From positions 14,523,933-14,587,932 of the forward strand of contig NC_049986.1 of the NCBI RefSeq assembly GCF_000003815.2: a stretch of DNA of 64,000 nucleotides, written 5' to 3'. This DNA is from Branchiostoma floridae. Its lineage: Eukaryota > Chordata > Leptocardii > Amphioxiformes > Branchiostomatidae. The notes under the pieces are model-generated. The model worked only from the letters and a program-made list of their open reading frames with translations. It searched no databases and was not told the DNA's origin. Position 1 is the stretch's first letter, and every line of letters starts with the position of its first letter. A program made the position numbers and the translations under genes. Of the stretch, positions 12,765-26,114 are shown one piece after another.

Positions 12765-15586
12765 GTCATATAGTGCAAGGTGACATGGCCTTGCATGATA
12801 TAAAATGATATGCACCAGGCAACCTCCGATACAAATCCAAGCCTGTATATAATATTATACATATGCACTGTAACATGATTGATATGCATGTCCTTGGGAG
12901 AGGCATTATCTTTGACCACACGGCTATCGACAAAGTCATCATGGAAAGATTTACGATTTGTCTCCATGTCATTGTCAGTCATGCAGACAGCTGCTGAATT
13001 ATCTTGTCCTTCTTCTTGAGGTTAAGTAAGGACACGGTCTGAAGCATGTTGCCCAGATGGCAGACCATCCATCTATGTCAAGCTCCTGGGTGGAAGTTAT
13101 TCTAAAGATTTCATGACTTGATGTACATGTATATGGTTTATAGACATGTAGATAGGACCTTAAGGTCTGCCATATGTAACGCATACAAAGTAGAAGTTTT
13201 CAGAAAAAATAAAACGAAATCCAAATAGCAGTTCAAAACTCCAACTTTATGTTTATCTTTGGTATTATTTTGATTTGTGATCTGCAAACCCAGCATAGTA
13301 CATGTACACTACATAAAAGAAATGTATATGTACATGTATGGGCAGATAACAAAACAACATGGCATTGCATATATTGATAAAATTATTATTGAAATATGAT
13401 AACAGCAGCTTGAAAATATACCTCACTGACAAAACTGTGTATATCATATCAAAGTATTTTACTTGTCTGATCAGTTTCTCTTGTACCTCACCCATCGTTT
13501 ATTTTCAACCCTGTTTCTCTCTTCCTGAATGGCCCCCATGCATGTGCCATCCTGCCTTTGATCTTGAGAGTCTTTAGAATTCCTCCTTCCCCGAGGAGAG
13601 GTAACTAATCTCGAAGGTCCCATTAACTAGGATTAAATGAAAGAGGCGGAAGGGGAAGGTAGGAGCCATTAGAGACTGTTCCTGAGCAAAGTTGTTTGGT
13701 TTTCCTGCCATTTATCTTGTAAGTAAGGGCCAGGGTAATCCTTTGGAGACTACAAAATACTGGCTAATGTTTTTCAAGGGCTTCACTGGAATAGACATTG
13801 CCACCTTTTATCAAGGACAGAAGGTGGGGATCGTACAAGTGGCACTTTTTTTACCTCCATCTGCGTAAATTATGTTCATCAGCAATGAATCAATCCTCAC
13901 ACTATCGTAACACACAGTTGGAACAATATAAGTGGCCATCGGAGAATTGATTTGACCTTTGACATGGTACAGTTGGAACTATATTGGCGTTAGGATTTAT
14001 TGCACACTTGTGCAGCAATAAGGCAATCGACCACTCAACAGCTGCCGAGGACTAACCCATCTATCATGGTCAGGTGCCCCGGGAAGGACAATTATATGAC
14101 CACATGGTGTCATCAAAGGTTTATCTATTTATGTAGAATTTTAATATCTAATTTTGTTTTGTCAAACAGAATTGGTTTTAAATGTGACACCTCCAGAACA
14201 AAATGTGATACGTAAGGACAAAGATGAAATGAAAGATGAGACTAATAAAAAACATAGCATCTAGATTTTAGAACTCAAAAACATAGAAATCATGGCCATA
14301 ATGAGAATTTAATAGGAGGAATAAAGCAAACCAATTGTTAATACAAATGCCAATCTTCATCTATTGTACACACACGCACAAAGCAGAGATTTGGAGCAGG
14401 GTAAGTTGACAGGGAAACACTGAAATCATGTGCACAGAAAGGCAATGGAGACTTTATCATGTGAATGGCACATACCATATTTTATGCACATGCATCGATT
14501 TCAGCCTATATCATTGTGCTTCTTCCGTGGGCATTCTAAGAAAGGAGTAGCCATGCCCTCAGAAAGGTTTAAAGGTTTTTCCATGAGTTCCATGCTGGCA
14601 TCGTCTTTAGAAGATCTTTGTTCTAGACTGACACTCTGACATCATCCCTTCTGCTCATCTTTCATGTGGGCACATCCATTCAACCAAGGAGCTTTCATGA
14701 TGAAATCTCCTTGATCCAAAACAAAGCAGCACACACTCTGAAGGAGGGTAAAACCACCATATTAAGTACAAGGTACATGTATTTAAAAATGCTAAGATGT
14801 AAAAGGATTTCCTGCATGGTACAGAGATACTTTAGTTACAGGGTGGACATGTTGGGAGCACAATGTGTAGAGAGAGAGATAAAAGCTAGGCATTTTCTTT
14901 ATAATATAATGCTCTCATTTGTTACTAATACAAATGTCCTTCCTTGCAATGATGACATTTCAACCAGGGCTAATGTACGGACAACTTTTTGAATTTGGGT
15001 TACTGGACCGGAAAACTGCAAGTCAGATCATTTTATTATGTTTTCCCTTTTCCTTGATAAAATTCTGACTTTGGCAGTGTGACATTTCATGGAAACAATG
15101 GTAACTAACCTTATCATAAATACGAATGTACTAGCAAAATCATTCTAAACATTAAATCAAATGTGTTCCTTTGATATCAAAATGATAGTCCAACTTTATA
15201 AGCTTTGATGGAATTCAATTGTTAAAATGATTAGAAATAAGATGCTCTACCAAATATCCTTCCAAGCATTGAATTCTGCAACATTCTTAAATGTTTCCTA
15301 GAAATTTCACAACTTTCTGTTCTTTTGAAAAATGAGATGTCCTTTTTACTGGATTTTCCATCACAGTAGGCAAAGGCACAACGGATGTACTCTCAAAAGC
15401 AGAATTTCAGATTCCTGAGCTCCTGACAGCTTACGATAAGGCTGGCCAATATTTCATGGACTCATGCCTCCCTACACTGCAGCAGAATCAACCATACATC
15501 ATCCCATAGTTACAGAGCAAGCAGAAATGCCATTTATCTCTGCTATGACTCTGTATGAGCTGTACCCCAGCATGAGACCTAGGATA
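12765..15586. other. No gene seen
   Basis: AT-rich stretch between two family C MITEs. I see no conserved exon and no clear element. Confidence 0.3.
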
Positions 15587-15782
15587 TACCGTAAATGCAG
15601 AAACTTTCGCGGTGGATTAATGTTCGCGTCTTAACCGCGAACTTGAAACCACCACAAACATTTTTCCATGGCAGTAAGAGACACAGTGCATGGTGCTACC
15701 GCAAAATTAAAACCACCGCAAAAAGTTCTTTTTCCTGTTACCACGAAATTAAATCCCCGCGAACTTAAATGCACTTACAGTA
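15587..15782. mobile_element. MITE family C, copy 2
   Basis: The ends are TACCGTAAATGCAGAAAC and TTAAATGCACTTACAGTA. It shares the stretch TTTTTCCATGGCAGTAAGAG with copy 1. Confidence 0.75.
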
Positions 15783-17108
15783 ACACAGAGGCAGACTCTT
15801 ACAAATGTGGAAAAACTTTTTGCACACTGGAGAGGATATCAACTCTTATAATTCTACAGGGTGGTACCACCACTTAAAATACAACGCTATAGAGGGCTTC
15901 TCAAGATTGTCTTGAACATCTAAACACCAACATGTGTAAAGTGTATACTGATGCTTCATTGGTACATCTCTTTAAATCACTTTAAATACATGTATTTTTT
16001 TTCACGTGGCAGTATTATGGGATATGGTATTCACAACATAGGCTTCTATCAGTGCAGCTAAAAAAGAAAACAAAAGCAGCATTTTTTTTTGAAAATTTAT
16101 ATTTTTTAGTCAACCTTCAAAAAGGCCAATAAAGATTAATAAGTGACCTTCCTATACTGCATAACCTTTGATATCCTGCATCAGGCTCTATTTTTCAAAC
16201 TGCTAAAAGTTACAAAACATATGAATCATATATATGCCTACTCATCAAAAGATACATTAGGCATGGCTGGAAATGCACCTGGTGCACGTGTCTGTTTCTG
16301 CTTGAAGTTGGATTAGCACTAAAAGGGAACTGGCCTGTCCACACATACTGATCTGGCTAAATCACAGAAACTGAATCTGGTATCCTCCTGCTTGAAACAT
16401 TAACTCTAGCAAACTCTTAAGATGGCCCTTGGGCAACGGCAAAGATCATGGATTTTAATGCAGGGATAAAGGATGGTGAGATAAGTACCCATTAGCAAGG
16501 GCAGATGGTGAATTCGGCAAGGGCATACTAATCACCCCTATTGAACACAGGAACCGAAGCGCCAGGAATAGCCTGGAGCATCCTTCATGCTCTCACACTC
16601 TTAACAAGCTTTCTGACATGCAGGAACTTGTTTTTATCTGATGGGCACTCTTAGCTAATGTGTACAGAATTTCACCTTCACTGAGTGTGTAAAGTTCTGC
16701 TGTAAAGTTGTTACTTCAAACATTTTGCATTTTTTGCTGCTTTTCTCAAGCATGATTATCTGCTCAAAGAGCCAAAGTACATTGTTGGATTGCTTCTCAT
16801 GAAGGTGATGCCAACTAAAGCATGCTGCTGGTTGGGGCAGAATCAAAGGCATGGCTGAAAACTCAGATAATTCACAACAGAAAGGAAAGAAAAGTGAGGT
16901 GACAACATTAGCCTGTTGGAAATGAAAAGAGAACCTTAGCCTAAAATCCCTTACTATGGTCTAACTGATCAATAATTTTTCTGGAAACTTTGGGATTAGG
17001 ATGTTACATAGACGACAAAGTATTATCCGTTAGGGCAATGTAATCTAATGTAAAATAAAGAAGATTTTACATCATCAGCTTTTCATAGGTAACATTCATC
17101 AAAGTACA
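15783..17108. other. No gene seen
   Basis: AT-rich sequence with short unrelated frames only. Confidence 0.3.
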
Positions 17109-17327
17109 TTAACACTAGTTCATCTTTATTCGTTGGGTAACCTATATCCATTAATTTCAAAAACAGGGTATTTGGGGATATCACATTGATGGAAATTGGT
17201 TTCAAATTGCAATATTTTCCGTATATTGCCGTTTAAAACTACCACCCGTTGGCTAGATGTCCCTAAATACCCTGTTTTAAAAAATGGATATATGTTACCC
17301 CCACGGAGAAAGGTCAACTAGCATTAA
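17109..17327. mobile_element. MITE family A, copy 2
   Basis: The inverted ends are TTAACACTAGTTCA and AACTAGCATTAA, with the GGGTAACCTATATCC motif inside the left arm and its complement inside the right. The middle is diverged from the other copies. Confidence 0.65.
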
Positions 17328-17639
17328 CCCTATCTAGCAAAAAAAGCTGGCAAGAATAAAGTGAAAGTATGAACTCCAATCAGAGACTCGAAGCTGTGAA
17401 GGCAGTATTCATACAACACACGTTTCAGCACCATGGAGAGCAACTTCTTCTTTTTTTTGCTTCAAGCCAGACGAAGACAATGTGGCACTGCACAAGTGAT
17501 AACTTATTGTAACAAAGCCCCATTCAAAGGACAGACAGAAGGTTGTCTCATTGCCTTTGAGGCTGCAAGGGCAGTGCGTTGTTATCCACTGTGTTTCCCA
17601 AATGGTATTGGAAAACTGAGGCCAACCCACTCCCTCCAC

Positions 17640-17800
17640 TGCCTTTTACCTCCACAACGGATGTCAGGTACCAATTTTTACACCTGGGTGGACTGAGGAA
17701 GGTAGTGTAAAAAGCCTTTTTTGAGGGCACAAGATTGGTGACATAACAGGATTTGAACCCGGGCCAAACACCCTGCCGTTATGCCACACAACAGTTGCTT
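17640..17800 (-). mobile_element. tRNA-derived SINE fragment
   Basis: On the minus strand the A-box-like GTGGCATAACGGCAG (near 17773-17787) and B-box-like GGGTTCAAATCC (17749-17760) are at tRNA-like spacing. They are followed by a degenerate form of the TTGTGCCCTTGGGAAAGGCA motif also seen at 20.07 kb. Confidence 0.6.
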
Positions 17801-18850
17801 GCAGATTCAGCAACTGAAGTAGAACAAAAGGGGAGGAATCCATTTGGGACTACAAACTTGAAGTGCTGAAAAAATCAGATATGAAAATATCCCATTCTTT
17901 CCCATCTTTATGACATGAAGGTATCAAGTCAAAACTTTTAGATCATCAGTAGATACAGTTGAAAGATGCTCAGGCAAAGATTGATATCTTGATTACCCTC
18001 CTCCCTAAAGTGCAACCCTTCCTTATCACATGAAGTCCAAACAGACAGCAATGTTGATAACAGACAAAGACATAAAGAAAATCAACATCAAAGCTATTGT
18101 ATATGTGTCTGCTGTGATCAGGAAGAATGGAAATGGTGCCTTCAGAAGATATCACAACTTTGTGATTAGGAGAAACTAACTGTCTGCAAGAAAAACATCT
18201 ATCATGACCTATGTGTTATCATGTAATGGGTGCTTAAGCCTTATCTACACGTAAATGTCTCCTTCCCCTGACCCAAAACTGATCCAACAGCCCTATGCTA
18301 CATTTCTGAAGCTGTGAGTACACTAAAGCATGGGTACATATCATGGCTCTTTCCCCGATGTCAAGGATGTGAGGGAAGTTCTGGAAGGTCTGCAGGCCCT
18401 CGAGTATCATCATGTTACAATATACATTCTTTCCACGCATGTGTGCAAGGTGTACATAAATGTGCATGAGAAGCTCTAAGGGAAGGAAGGGGACCAGTGC
18501 CAAAAAATCTTCCTGAAATTCTGTATATTTAAATGGGCCGTCAAATACATGCCATAATAAACTTTTCCTGCGTATTGATTTGACTTAATAAATATTACTA
18601 CAGATATACCCAAATTACTTAAAAACTACATGTATATCTGTACACAACAATTCACCAACATACCCATAACATACACATGTACATAGGAATAAAAACTACT
18701 ACATGTACTACTACACTACTATTTCATACTAAGTTGGCATAGTGATACCAGAACGTGCCGTGGCAGTATCAAAAGACTGTCCATACAATTCAAATTTAAG
18801 GGTTGTTCAAGCGATCACCCAATTTTCCTGCCAAAAATGACAGGAGAAGA

Positions 18851-19100
18851 GGGTGCTAGCCCACAAATGCAGTCAGGACTTTTCAGGTCAGACTGGGAAG
18901 AACTTTGTGTTTCTATAGTTATTGATAAATCCTCCCCATTGTAGACAATGTTTCCTTTTGAAGATGTATTTTGGAGACGACGATGCTTGCCCACGAATGA
19001 AGTCACGACTTTTCAGGTCAGACTCGGAGAAACTTTGCGTTTCTAATTATTGATAAAGCCTCCCCATCGTCGACAATGTTTCCTTTTGAAGATGTATGGA
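18851..19100. repeat. Tandem duplication, about 132-bp unit
   Basis: Two copies, each with GACTTTTCAGGTCAGACT, GATAAA.CCTCCCCAT and ACAATGTTTCCTTTTGAAGA. The second copy differs by several substitutions and a small deletion. Confidence 0.75.
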
Positions 19101-19636
19101 GCTTCATGCGCCTGTGACGCAGGTTTGCAGAGATTGCAGAGATGGATTGAGGACCTGAGCAGTGAGCGGGTCTCATGAATGCTGATAACAAGCCCAGCAA
19201 AGCTAACATAAGCTCTCAAGTGTCTCCTTCACCTTCCGTCACTGTTGCTAGGGAACATTTACATCTTGGAGACAAGACTGGAATTAGAAGCCTGCGATTT
19301 TGCCATGGACACCACACCATGAACATCGTAATCCCTAATCATGACACTGATATGGTACGAATCAAAGTACTATCATATTCTCAGAACTGGCATTACAAAA
19401 AAGGGTTTTGAAAAATAACACACTGAACGTAAGAGTATTACATGTAGCCTAGGTAGTTAGGAATGATTACAAAAACAATATGTCAGACTAAAAACGTTAT
19501 GCCATGTAAAGCTATGCTTACTTACCAGCTATATCATTCACCTTCCATCACAGTTGGGAAGGTAACAAAAAAGTAAACTACCTGCTTGTCATTTCTGCGT
19601 GGGCGTCCCAGTTACTGGTTTCAAAGTTTTGTGACG

Positions 19637-19760
19637 ATGGTGTGGTGTAACTGGTGGCGCGTTCGACTCATGATCAGAATTAAGAGGTCCTGAGATCGAT
19701 ACCCACCATGTCCTGACGTTGTGCCCTTTGGAAAGGTACTTAACATCGTTGTTATTGGGT
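19637..19760 (+). mobile_element. tRNA-derived SINE, plus-strand 5' part
   Basis: A-box-like TGGTGTAACTGGTGG, B-box-like GAGATCGATACCC (19692-19704) and then GTTGTGCCCTTTGGAAAGGT. It faces a minus-strand SINE of the same broad family just downstream. Confidence 0.55.
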
Positions 19761-19859
19761 GGGCCGACTACTCACTCTTTGCAGCCAGGGGCTGAATTGC
19801 GAGGAGCTTACAATAGGCGGGGCTAAATCGCAAGGGTCTGGAGCGAGCTGCCATTCGGC

Positions 19860-20292
19860 GCCACTCAGGTGACCTCAATACGACAGTAATTGCCCCAGGT
19901 GCGGCCAAGGAACTGTAGGTTTTAGACCACTCACACCGCACCATCGCACATGTGGCGGGTTCTTTAACGTGCCTGGGGTGTGTCTCTCCCCAGACACGGG
20001 ACCTCCATTTAACGTCCTATTCGAGGGACGACTCATTTTCACTTGAGTAAAGTGAGGAAAGTCGTGTTAAGTGCCTTTCCCAAGGGCACAAGACCGGCAG
20101 CACGGCAGGCGGATTCGATCTGTAAGTTGTTTTTATTTCCATGTATGTATATGTGAAACTGGGCCCTATCGAAAACCAGTGTATTGGCACTGAATAGGCT
20201 ACCCAGGTGTTTCAAAATAAACAAACAAACAAACAAACAAACAAACCTCTCGGTCACGAGGCGAACACAATTATACCACTGTGCTACGCGGC
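19860..20292 (-). mobile_element. tRNA-derived SINE, split by a LINE-like tail
   Basis: On the minus strand it starts with the perfect A-box TAGCACAGTGG (20276-20286). The B-box region GATCGAATCC lies at 20111-20120, displaced by an insertion. Then come GTTGTGCCCTTGGG-like sequence and a long body with GGACGTTAAATGGAGGTCCC and GGCACGTTAAAGAACCCGCC. Confidence 0.6.
20121..20246 (+). mobile_element. LINE-like 3' end with (AAAC)n tail, nested in a SINE
   Basis: This begins TGTAAGTTGTTTTTATTTCC, passes through GCACTGAATAGGCTACCCAG and ends in about six AAAC units. That is the layout of a 3'-truncated CR1/L2-type LINE insertion. It separates the A and B boxes of the host SINE. Confidence 0.55.
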
Positions 20293-20299
20293 TTCACTA

Positions 20300-21925
20300 T
20301 GTGTCATGTTAACATGACTTTAACATGACCGTAGGAAGGCCTAGTGGAGGCTAAACAAGCCCAGCAAAGCTGAGATACATGATTACAGCATGATGTGCAA
20401 GTGAAGCAAGGTCCCAACTAAAAACTAGTTCCTACATGGGCCCACACTTTGTACAATAAAACTGCTAATGGGAAAGCACTTCAAACAGGTGCTCATAAGG
20501 TCTAATGGGTATTATTCTTACAGGAGTTACGACATGACATAAAAAGAATGAAGCACTGAATATGCTGAATCAAGTAGCTAACAATGTTGCAGGAAAAATT
20601 TATGTAACTATTAGTATTACGACTGTGAAACTTTTAAGGGGAAGACTTTGATAAAGTTTTGACAAATGATAAATGTTGATAATGCCAGCTGGGTCCTTCA
20701 TCTTCTCCTTAGTGTCAAATGTGTAACAGTCTGAGAACCATTCCTGGAATTCTGCATTAGTGTCATACTGTTCACCAATTGCAATTGTTAATCAGAAAGC
20801 TCTTATCATAACAAAAAGCAAGATTTAAATCACGTTCTAATCACTGAAATTACAGGAGGAGCAGAAAAGAGTGATGTTCTGAATGTATAATCATGTACAA
20901 TACATCACAAGGTAAAGAATGTTTATAGAACAACAGATGGAAATAGAAAACTCTTACAGAGAATGATGAAGGATTTGACACTTAAATAGGGTGTAATGAA
21001 CGTATCATGTTGTTAAAAATGCCATTAGAAGAAAAAATGTCCCTTCCAATAATATGTGACATTCAAACAATAAATCTAAGTCACAAGTTTGAATACAAGA
21101 TGAATTATTTCCCGTCAAAACCTCAGAACTATCATTTACACATCATGACTTAGGTACCCAAGTTCTACAGTCTCCACCTAGACACTATTCATCAATGTCA
21201 AGGTGCTCAGGTGCTGATTATCACCGCCAGTTCTCTGCTGCATCTGATCAATACTTCTCCCCTCCAGCAACAACCTGGCAGAACTGGGACAAACCCATTT
21301 GTTTAAAAGTCAAGAGTTTCCTTTTGGGTACTCCATGTGGAGTTTAACTTTGTTCTGATGTATGATTATGATGAATTAATTACATGTGATTACTGTGGCA
21401 AACTTGATTATAGGGCAAAAGTCAGCTGCCTTTGATTTGACTAAAAGACACAAAGTCAGTAGACAAATTGAAGATTACATGTTATCCAAGGGGAACACAC
21501 CCAAAACAGCCTTTGAATAGACTTGATTAAGAATTATAATTGATGCACTTAAGAACATTGGCACAGTAACCTAAGATGATAGTACCCAAAGATGATTACT
21601 TTTATTCAATAATTTTCACTTCTTTTCAGCCTATTTTATGGCTTATGGTGTTTTTAATCCATTGCTACAACATTCACCTTGTATCAAGGTAAGCCATGTA
21701 ATAAAATGACAGACAAAAACTAGAAGATTTTTTAAATTGTCTTGCATCTTTACTAACATTCACATAACAGTGTACAGAGAATATAATACATAAATGATAA
21801 TACATAAAAAAGCAATTATGATCAAGTTGTGTTCATGAAATTTCAAAGATTGTTGTCTTCTAAAGTATTGCCATTGTTCATTGTGTTTGTCTACTCTCTT
21901 TTATGTCTTCTTCAAAAACTAGAAG
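20300..21925. other. No gene seen; TE remnant at the start
   Basis: The stretch at 20333-20356 (GTAGGAAGGCCTAGTGGAGG then CTA) matches the right end of the element at 32752-32948 and may be a fragment of that family. The rest is AT-rich and unassigned. Confidence 0.35.
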
Positions 21926-21930
21926 ATGAC

Positions 21931-22224
21931 GTACACCTGTTTGGAGAGGTACACCTGTTTGGAGAGGTACACCTGTTTGGAGACTCTGAGGTACACCTGT
22001 TTGGAGAGGTACACCTGTTTGGAGAGGTACACCTGTTTGGAGAGGTACACCTGTTTGGAGAGGTACACCTGTTTGGAGAGGTACACCTGTTTGGAGAGGT
22101 ACACCTGTTTGGAGAGGTACACCTGTTTGGAGAGGTACACCTGTTTGGAGAGGTACACCTGTTTGGAGAGGTACACCTGTTTGGAGAGGTACACCTGTTT
22201 GGAGAGGTACACCTGTTTGGAGAA
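21931..22224. repeat. 18-bp minisatellite, 16 copies
   Basis: The unit is GTACACCTGTTTGGAGAG. Sixteen copies fill 294 bp with one 6-bp insertion (near 21982-21987) after the third unit. Units are almost identical, so expansion or homogenisation is recent. As 18 is divisible by 3 and the unit has no stop in any frame, all six frames are open (VHLFGE, YTCLER, TPVWRG; LSKQVY, SPNRCT, LQTGVP). I see no sign that it is translated. Confidence 0.95.
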
Positions 22225-23725
22225 CTTGAAAGAAATCATGATGAGTTCCCTCTGCCCCGACCATGTAATTGTTATGCAGGTGGAAGCTTAAGACCACCAC
22301 TTCCCATGGGCTGTGACCCTTTAACATGCAGGTTGTGAGTATGAATACCGGTGAATGAATGGTTTCATTGGCACCCACTTGATGTAGCACATTGTAGCTG
22401 TAATCTCAGCAAAAATGGTGTGTCCATAACAAACATTAGGACCTGAAGATCTTCCCTTTCGTACTCAACTATAATAGTCTCATTTCTGACATTGTTTCCA
22501 AGCTGATTTCACATACTGGAAGATTTATCTACTTACCATGCATCTACATGTACAGCTGTACATTAATTTGATACCCATGTGTACAGATTACTATGGCATG
22601 ATGTTGATTTACTTTGACTTGTTGTTTACTTTGATTTGTCTTCTTTTTCAACTCTGGAGATAGCATTAAAATATGAAAGTCTATGATACAAAATAAGAAA
22701 GTTGTATTGTTGGGTAGTTTTTTCCATACTTTTGCTTCACCATGGACAAAAGGCAACCTCCAGACGGGTTGAAAATCATGGTCCAGGACGAGATCCAGCC
22801 AGACGGATGAAAACCTGAAGGATATAGAATTGCCATTTCTCCTCAGTCCGTGTTGGACACCACCCAAGGACTGTAAACAAACCATATCCATGCAAGTCAC
22901 CAAGCCACAATCCTCTTTGGCTCTCTTTCTGAATTTAGATTGAAATTTTCTACACTCTGAAGACCAGATCTATTCAAATTCCCTCCTGTTATAAATCAAG
23001 GAACATTTTTTACTAAGGTGAAGCCAGGTTATGAGAAACCAGTCAACTTTTCTGACATGTATATACACGAAATATCATCCACCTTCATTAAAAATATAAG
23101 CAGACAGACCCAAATACTTGACCCATGGGAAGAAATGGCTTTTCTACAAAGAACAATGCCTGACCAGTGTAACTTTTCACTATCAGTGTTACTGAAGGTT
23201 ACACGTATGGTGAAGAATTGTGCTAGGATGACCTAGCTCCACGTGCACAAGGTAGACACAACAAATTTTCCCTATAACTAAAAGTGGCAAAAATATTAAA
23301 ACAAGTGGACAACCTGCATTGGTTACCACACCATCTTCATGCCATTTAGGAAAAGGGAAAGAAATATAGTAAGTCAAATTCACAGGGTACATTCCATTTT
23401 AGATGTTTAATGAAACTCTTCTATCGTTCGATACAACTTACTTCGAGACAGACTAGAGATCATACTATAAGTATATAAGTGATTCTTCATTCCTCATGAG
23501 AATGGCTTTTTAATAAAACACACGGGGCAGTGCATGAGATATAGTAACACTGGTGCTGCATATTAACACTCTCCAGCAGTACATGTAGCTGACTGTGTCC
23601 CAAGACAAACATAAAACATCAAGATATGGGTGCAGGCTGTTTTTGAAACTAAAAAGGCACGACCTATCAAATGCAAGGTGACCACTCCACTCTCTTGGCC
23701 ATTGCACCAGTCCTGATGTAGAAAA
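22225..23725. other. No gene seen
   Basis: Unassigned AT-rich sequence. The minus-strand frame at 22544-22903 resembles no family I know. Confidence 0.3.
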
Positions 23726-23932
23726 TAACGCTAGTTCACCTTTTATCTGCGGGGTAACCTATATCCGTTGTATAAAAAAACAGAGTATCTATGGTTGTCC
23801 AAGTGGGAGTTTCAAACATTTTTCGAAAATATTCCAATGGGACACCGTACTTCGACTTTATAAACCTATACATGACCTGTTTTGAATACGACGGATATAG
23901 GTTACCTTGCGGATATAGGTGAACTGGCGTTA
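23726..23932. mobile_element. MITE family A, copy 3 (best preserved)
   Basis: The ends are TAACGCTAGTTCACC and GGTGAACTGGCGTTA. Both arms carry the GGTAACCTATATCCG motif. Together with two other copies this defines a dispersed family of about 200-230 bp. Confidence 0.7.
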
Positions 23933-24313
23933 CATGTACATGAAACCAATCAGCAGTTCAGATGTCATTGAAAATCTCTATCTCTAGCTCTATCAACAAG
24001 ACTGAACACATTTCAAAGATTTCCACTATTACTGTTATACTTTCAGGTCCCGAATAGGGACTTCCAGCAGGTAATTAACAAGTTCCCCCAGGTCCCAAAC
24101 ACAGGCCTCTCCATGCACAGGCATATAAAGTCCCATTGAATGTTGTACATGTAAGTCAACGGTCTTTTGATACTACTGCATTCATATGACAGTCACGTTT
24201 TTACTTCCTGTCTACAACCCAAGTCTGCCAAGGTGCTCGTACATGTACATGGTATTAAAGAAATTAGCTTTCATAGGGCACAATCGTAGCTTTGACTTCA
24301 CAGCTTCCATGCA

Positions 24314-24526
24314 TACTGTAAAATGCATTTAAGTTTGCGGGGATTTAATTTCGCGGTAGTGGGAAAAATACTTTTCTCAGTGATTTCAAGTTTGAGGTAG
24401 CACTATGCACTGTAGACTCTTACTGCCATGGAAAAAATGTTTGCAGTGGATTTAAATTTGCTGTGAAGTGGCCACCGCAAAAACTGCGAACATAAAACCA
24501 CCGCGAACATTTCTGCATACACAGTA
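24314..24526. mobile_element. MITE family C, copy 3 (opposite orientation)
   Basis: It begins TACTGTAAAATGCATTTAAG and ends TTCTGCATACACAGTA, the reverse of copies 1 and 2. The inner CTCTTACTGCCATGGAAAAA is the complement of the shared core. Confidence 0.75.
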
Positions 24527-24659
24527 GCCTATTGGGAGGGAGCATTCCTGGTAAATACAGTCTAGTTACATAAAACTCCAATTCCAACTAGACTTCAATG
24601 ACCCCATACCTTCAATGAATGATTTTAACCTTTACAACTGGTGTATTATGTACGCTTGT

Positions 24660-25020
24660 CATTTATAACGCAAATTATGCAAATAATGTCCTCATTTGCA
24701 TAAATTATATTTGCTGATCATTTCCTCCACTCAAATAACAGAAACAATCTATTTGAGGAAGGCTATAATGGCATTTTTACCAAAATGGGATTATAGCATC
24801 TTCTCACCAATTATGCAAATTAGGTCTTTATTTGTATGTTTATCTATCAATGTTGTTTTCTTTCTCAGTTACAAATGTTACATGTTGGAATAGTCCAATG
24901 GAACAAAGTGGGTTTAGACAATTTCCTAATTGGTTATGCAAAATAGATTCCAATTTGCATACTTGATATTTCACCAAATGAAGCATTACTTAGGCTATCT
25001 ACTTACCAAAAGTCATTACA
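24660..25020. repeat. Diverged copy of the TTATGCAAAT repeat
   Basis: Recurring TTATGCAAATTAG, TCATTTGCATAA and TACTTACCAAAAGTCATTACAATCC match the better-kept array at 44.4-45.7 kb. Likely an old copy of the same element. Confidence 0.5.
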
Positions 25021-26114
25021 ATCCGACAACCCCTTCTTGAACTATTCCATTTCACAGTCTCAGAAAAGCGGGCAAATTTGAACACAAACAGCTTTCATGG
25101 GGTTTGAACCCATTGCCCTGTACTAGAAGTGAAATTATTTCTTCACACCTGGTATGTATTTCAAAGCACACATCTTTTACATTCTACAAAACTTAACATT
25201 GGTATAAGTCACATTTAAGTTAGTTTGCGGAAGATTTTCCTATGTGTAAATGTCTGAAAAAACAGCCGACTCACTGCACAAACAACCTTCCCCTATCTAC
25301 ATGTAGATCTGTCCTTCCCTACTGATACAAACGACCAATACTGAATAACTTTCATCTCCTACATCTGTAACACTTACCCATGCCAACCTGGCCATCCATC
25401 GAAATATAAAACAGTCAACTGTTCTTTAAGTACCAGCAGCATTGACGTCAACTGGGACAAAATTGGACCATAAAACCGCATGAATAGGACACGCCCGGCT
25501 GGCGCTACATTGTTGTTCATTGCCCGTGAAGCATTTATTGCCGATTTTTGCCGAACGTCACAGTTTTTGAACAAAATCCACATCTGCCTTGCCTGAAGAT
25601 TTGCTGGGGTCCGCTCGGCTGAATGGTGCCAACTCAACTGGACTTCTTTTTTTGATGGAGTTTTAATGGACTTTGGGATGTTTGATTCTGCCCCAGGCAT
25701 GGATTAATAGAATTATGATGTCTCTCAACTACAAGGCAATTGTCACTCTGCCCTTTTCCCTGATTGAGGCCAGTTACTCCCAATCTAGCGTCATGATTCA
25801 CAGGTTATACAGTACTCTTCACTTGTAAAACTTTGAAGAGCATGCTATACCCTTATACAGTATAAGCCGCTTAATTGCACTGCCTATTTGCCAGTGAATT
25901 TTGTGCAATTATCCAAATGGTGCAATAATATGAAGTTTTCTGGCTGGACTGCACTGGTTTGGGATTTGGGGATTCCGTGCAGTTAACAGAAGTGTGCATT
26001 AATCTGTTGTGCTGTATTTTGCATCATTTCCATTTTCTGAAATGTAGGTAAGCCCTGGTCATGTGAAGATTATTGTTGAATATTGAGCCCCCTAACATCT
26101 GTGAAACTGCAAAA

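Noticed and set aside
21829-22390. Open frames of 106-170 codons over the 18-bp minisatellite
   Set aside because: They come from the stop-free repeat unit and are open in all frames on both strands; flanks show no gene features.
25090-25130. tRNA-like B-box GGTTCAAACCC on the minus strand
   Set aside because: No A box at suitable spacing and no cloverleaf; at most a SINE scrap.
25374-25700. Minus-strand frame of 108 codons (MPGAESNIPKSIKTPSKKEV...)
   Set aside because: No domain recognised, no splice context matching RABGAP1, and no TBC motifs. Possibly a TE remnant; too weak to annotate.
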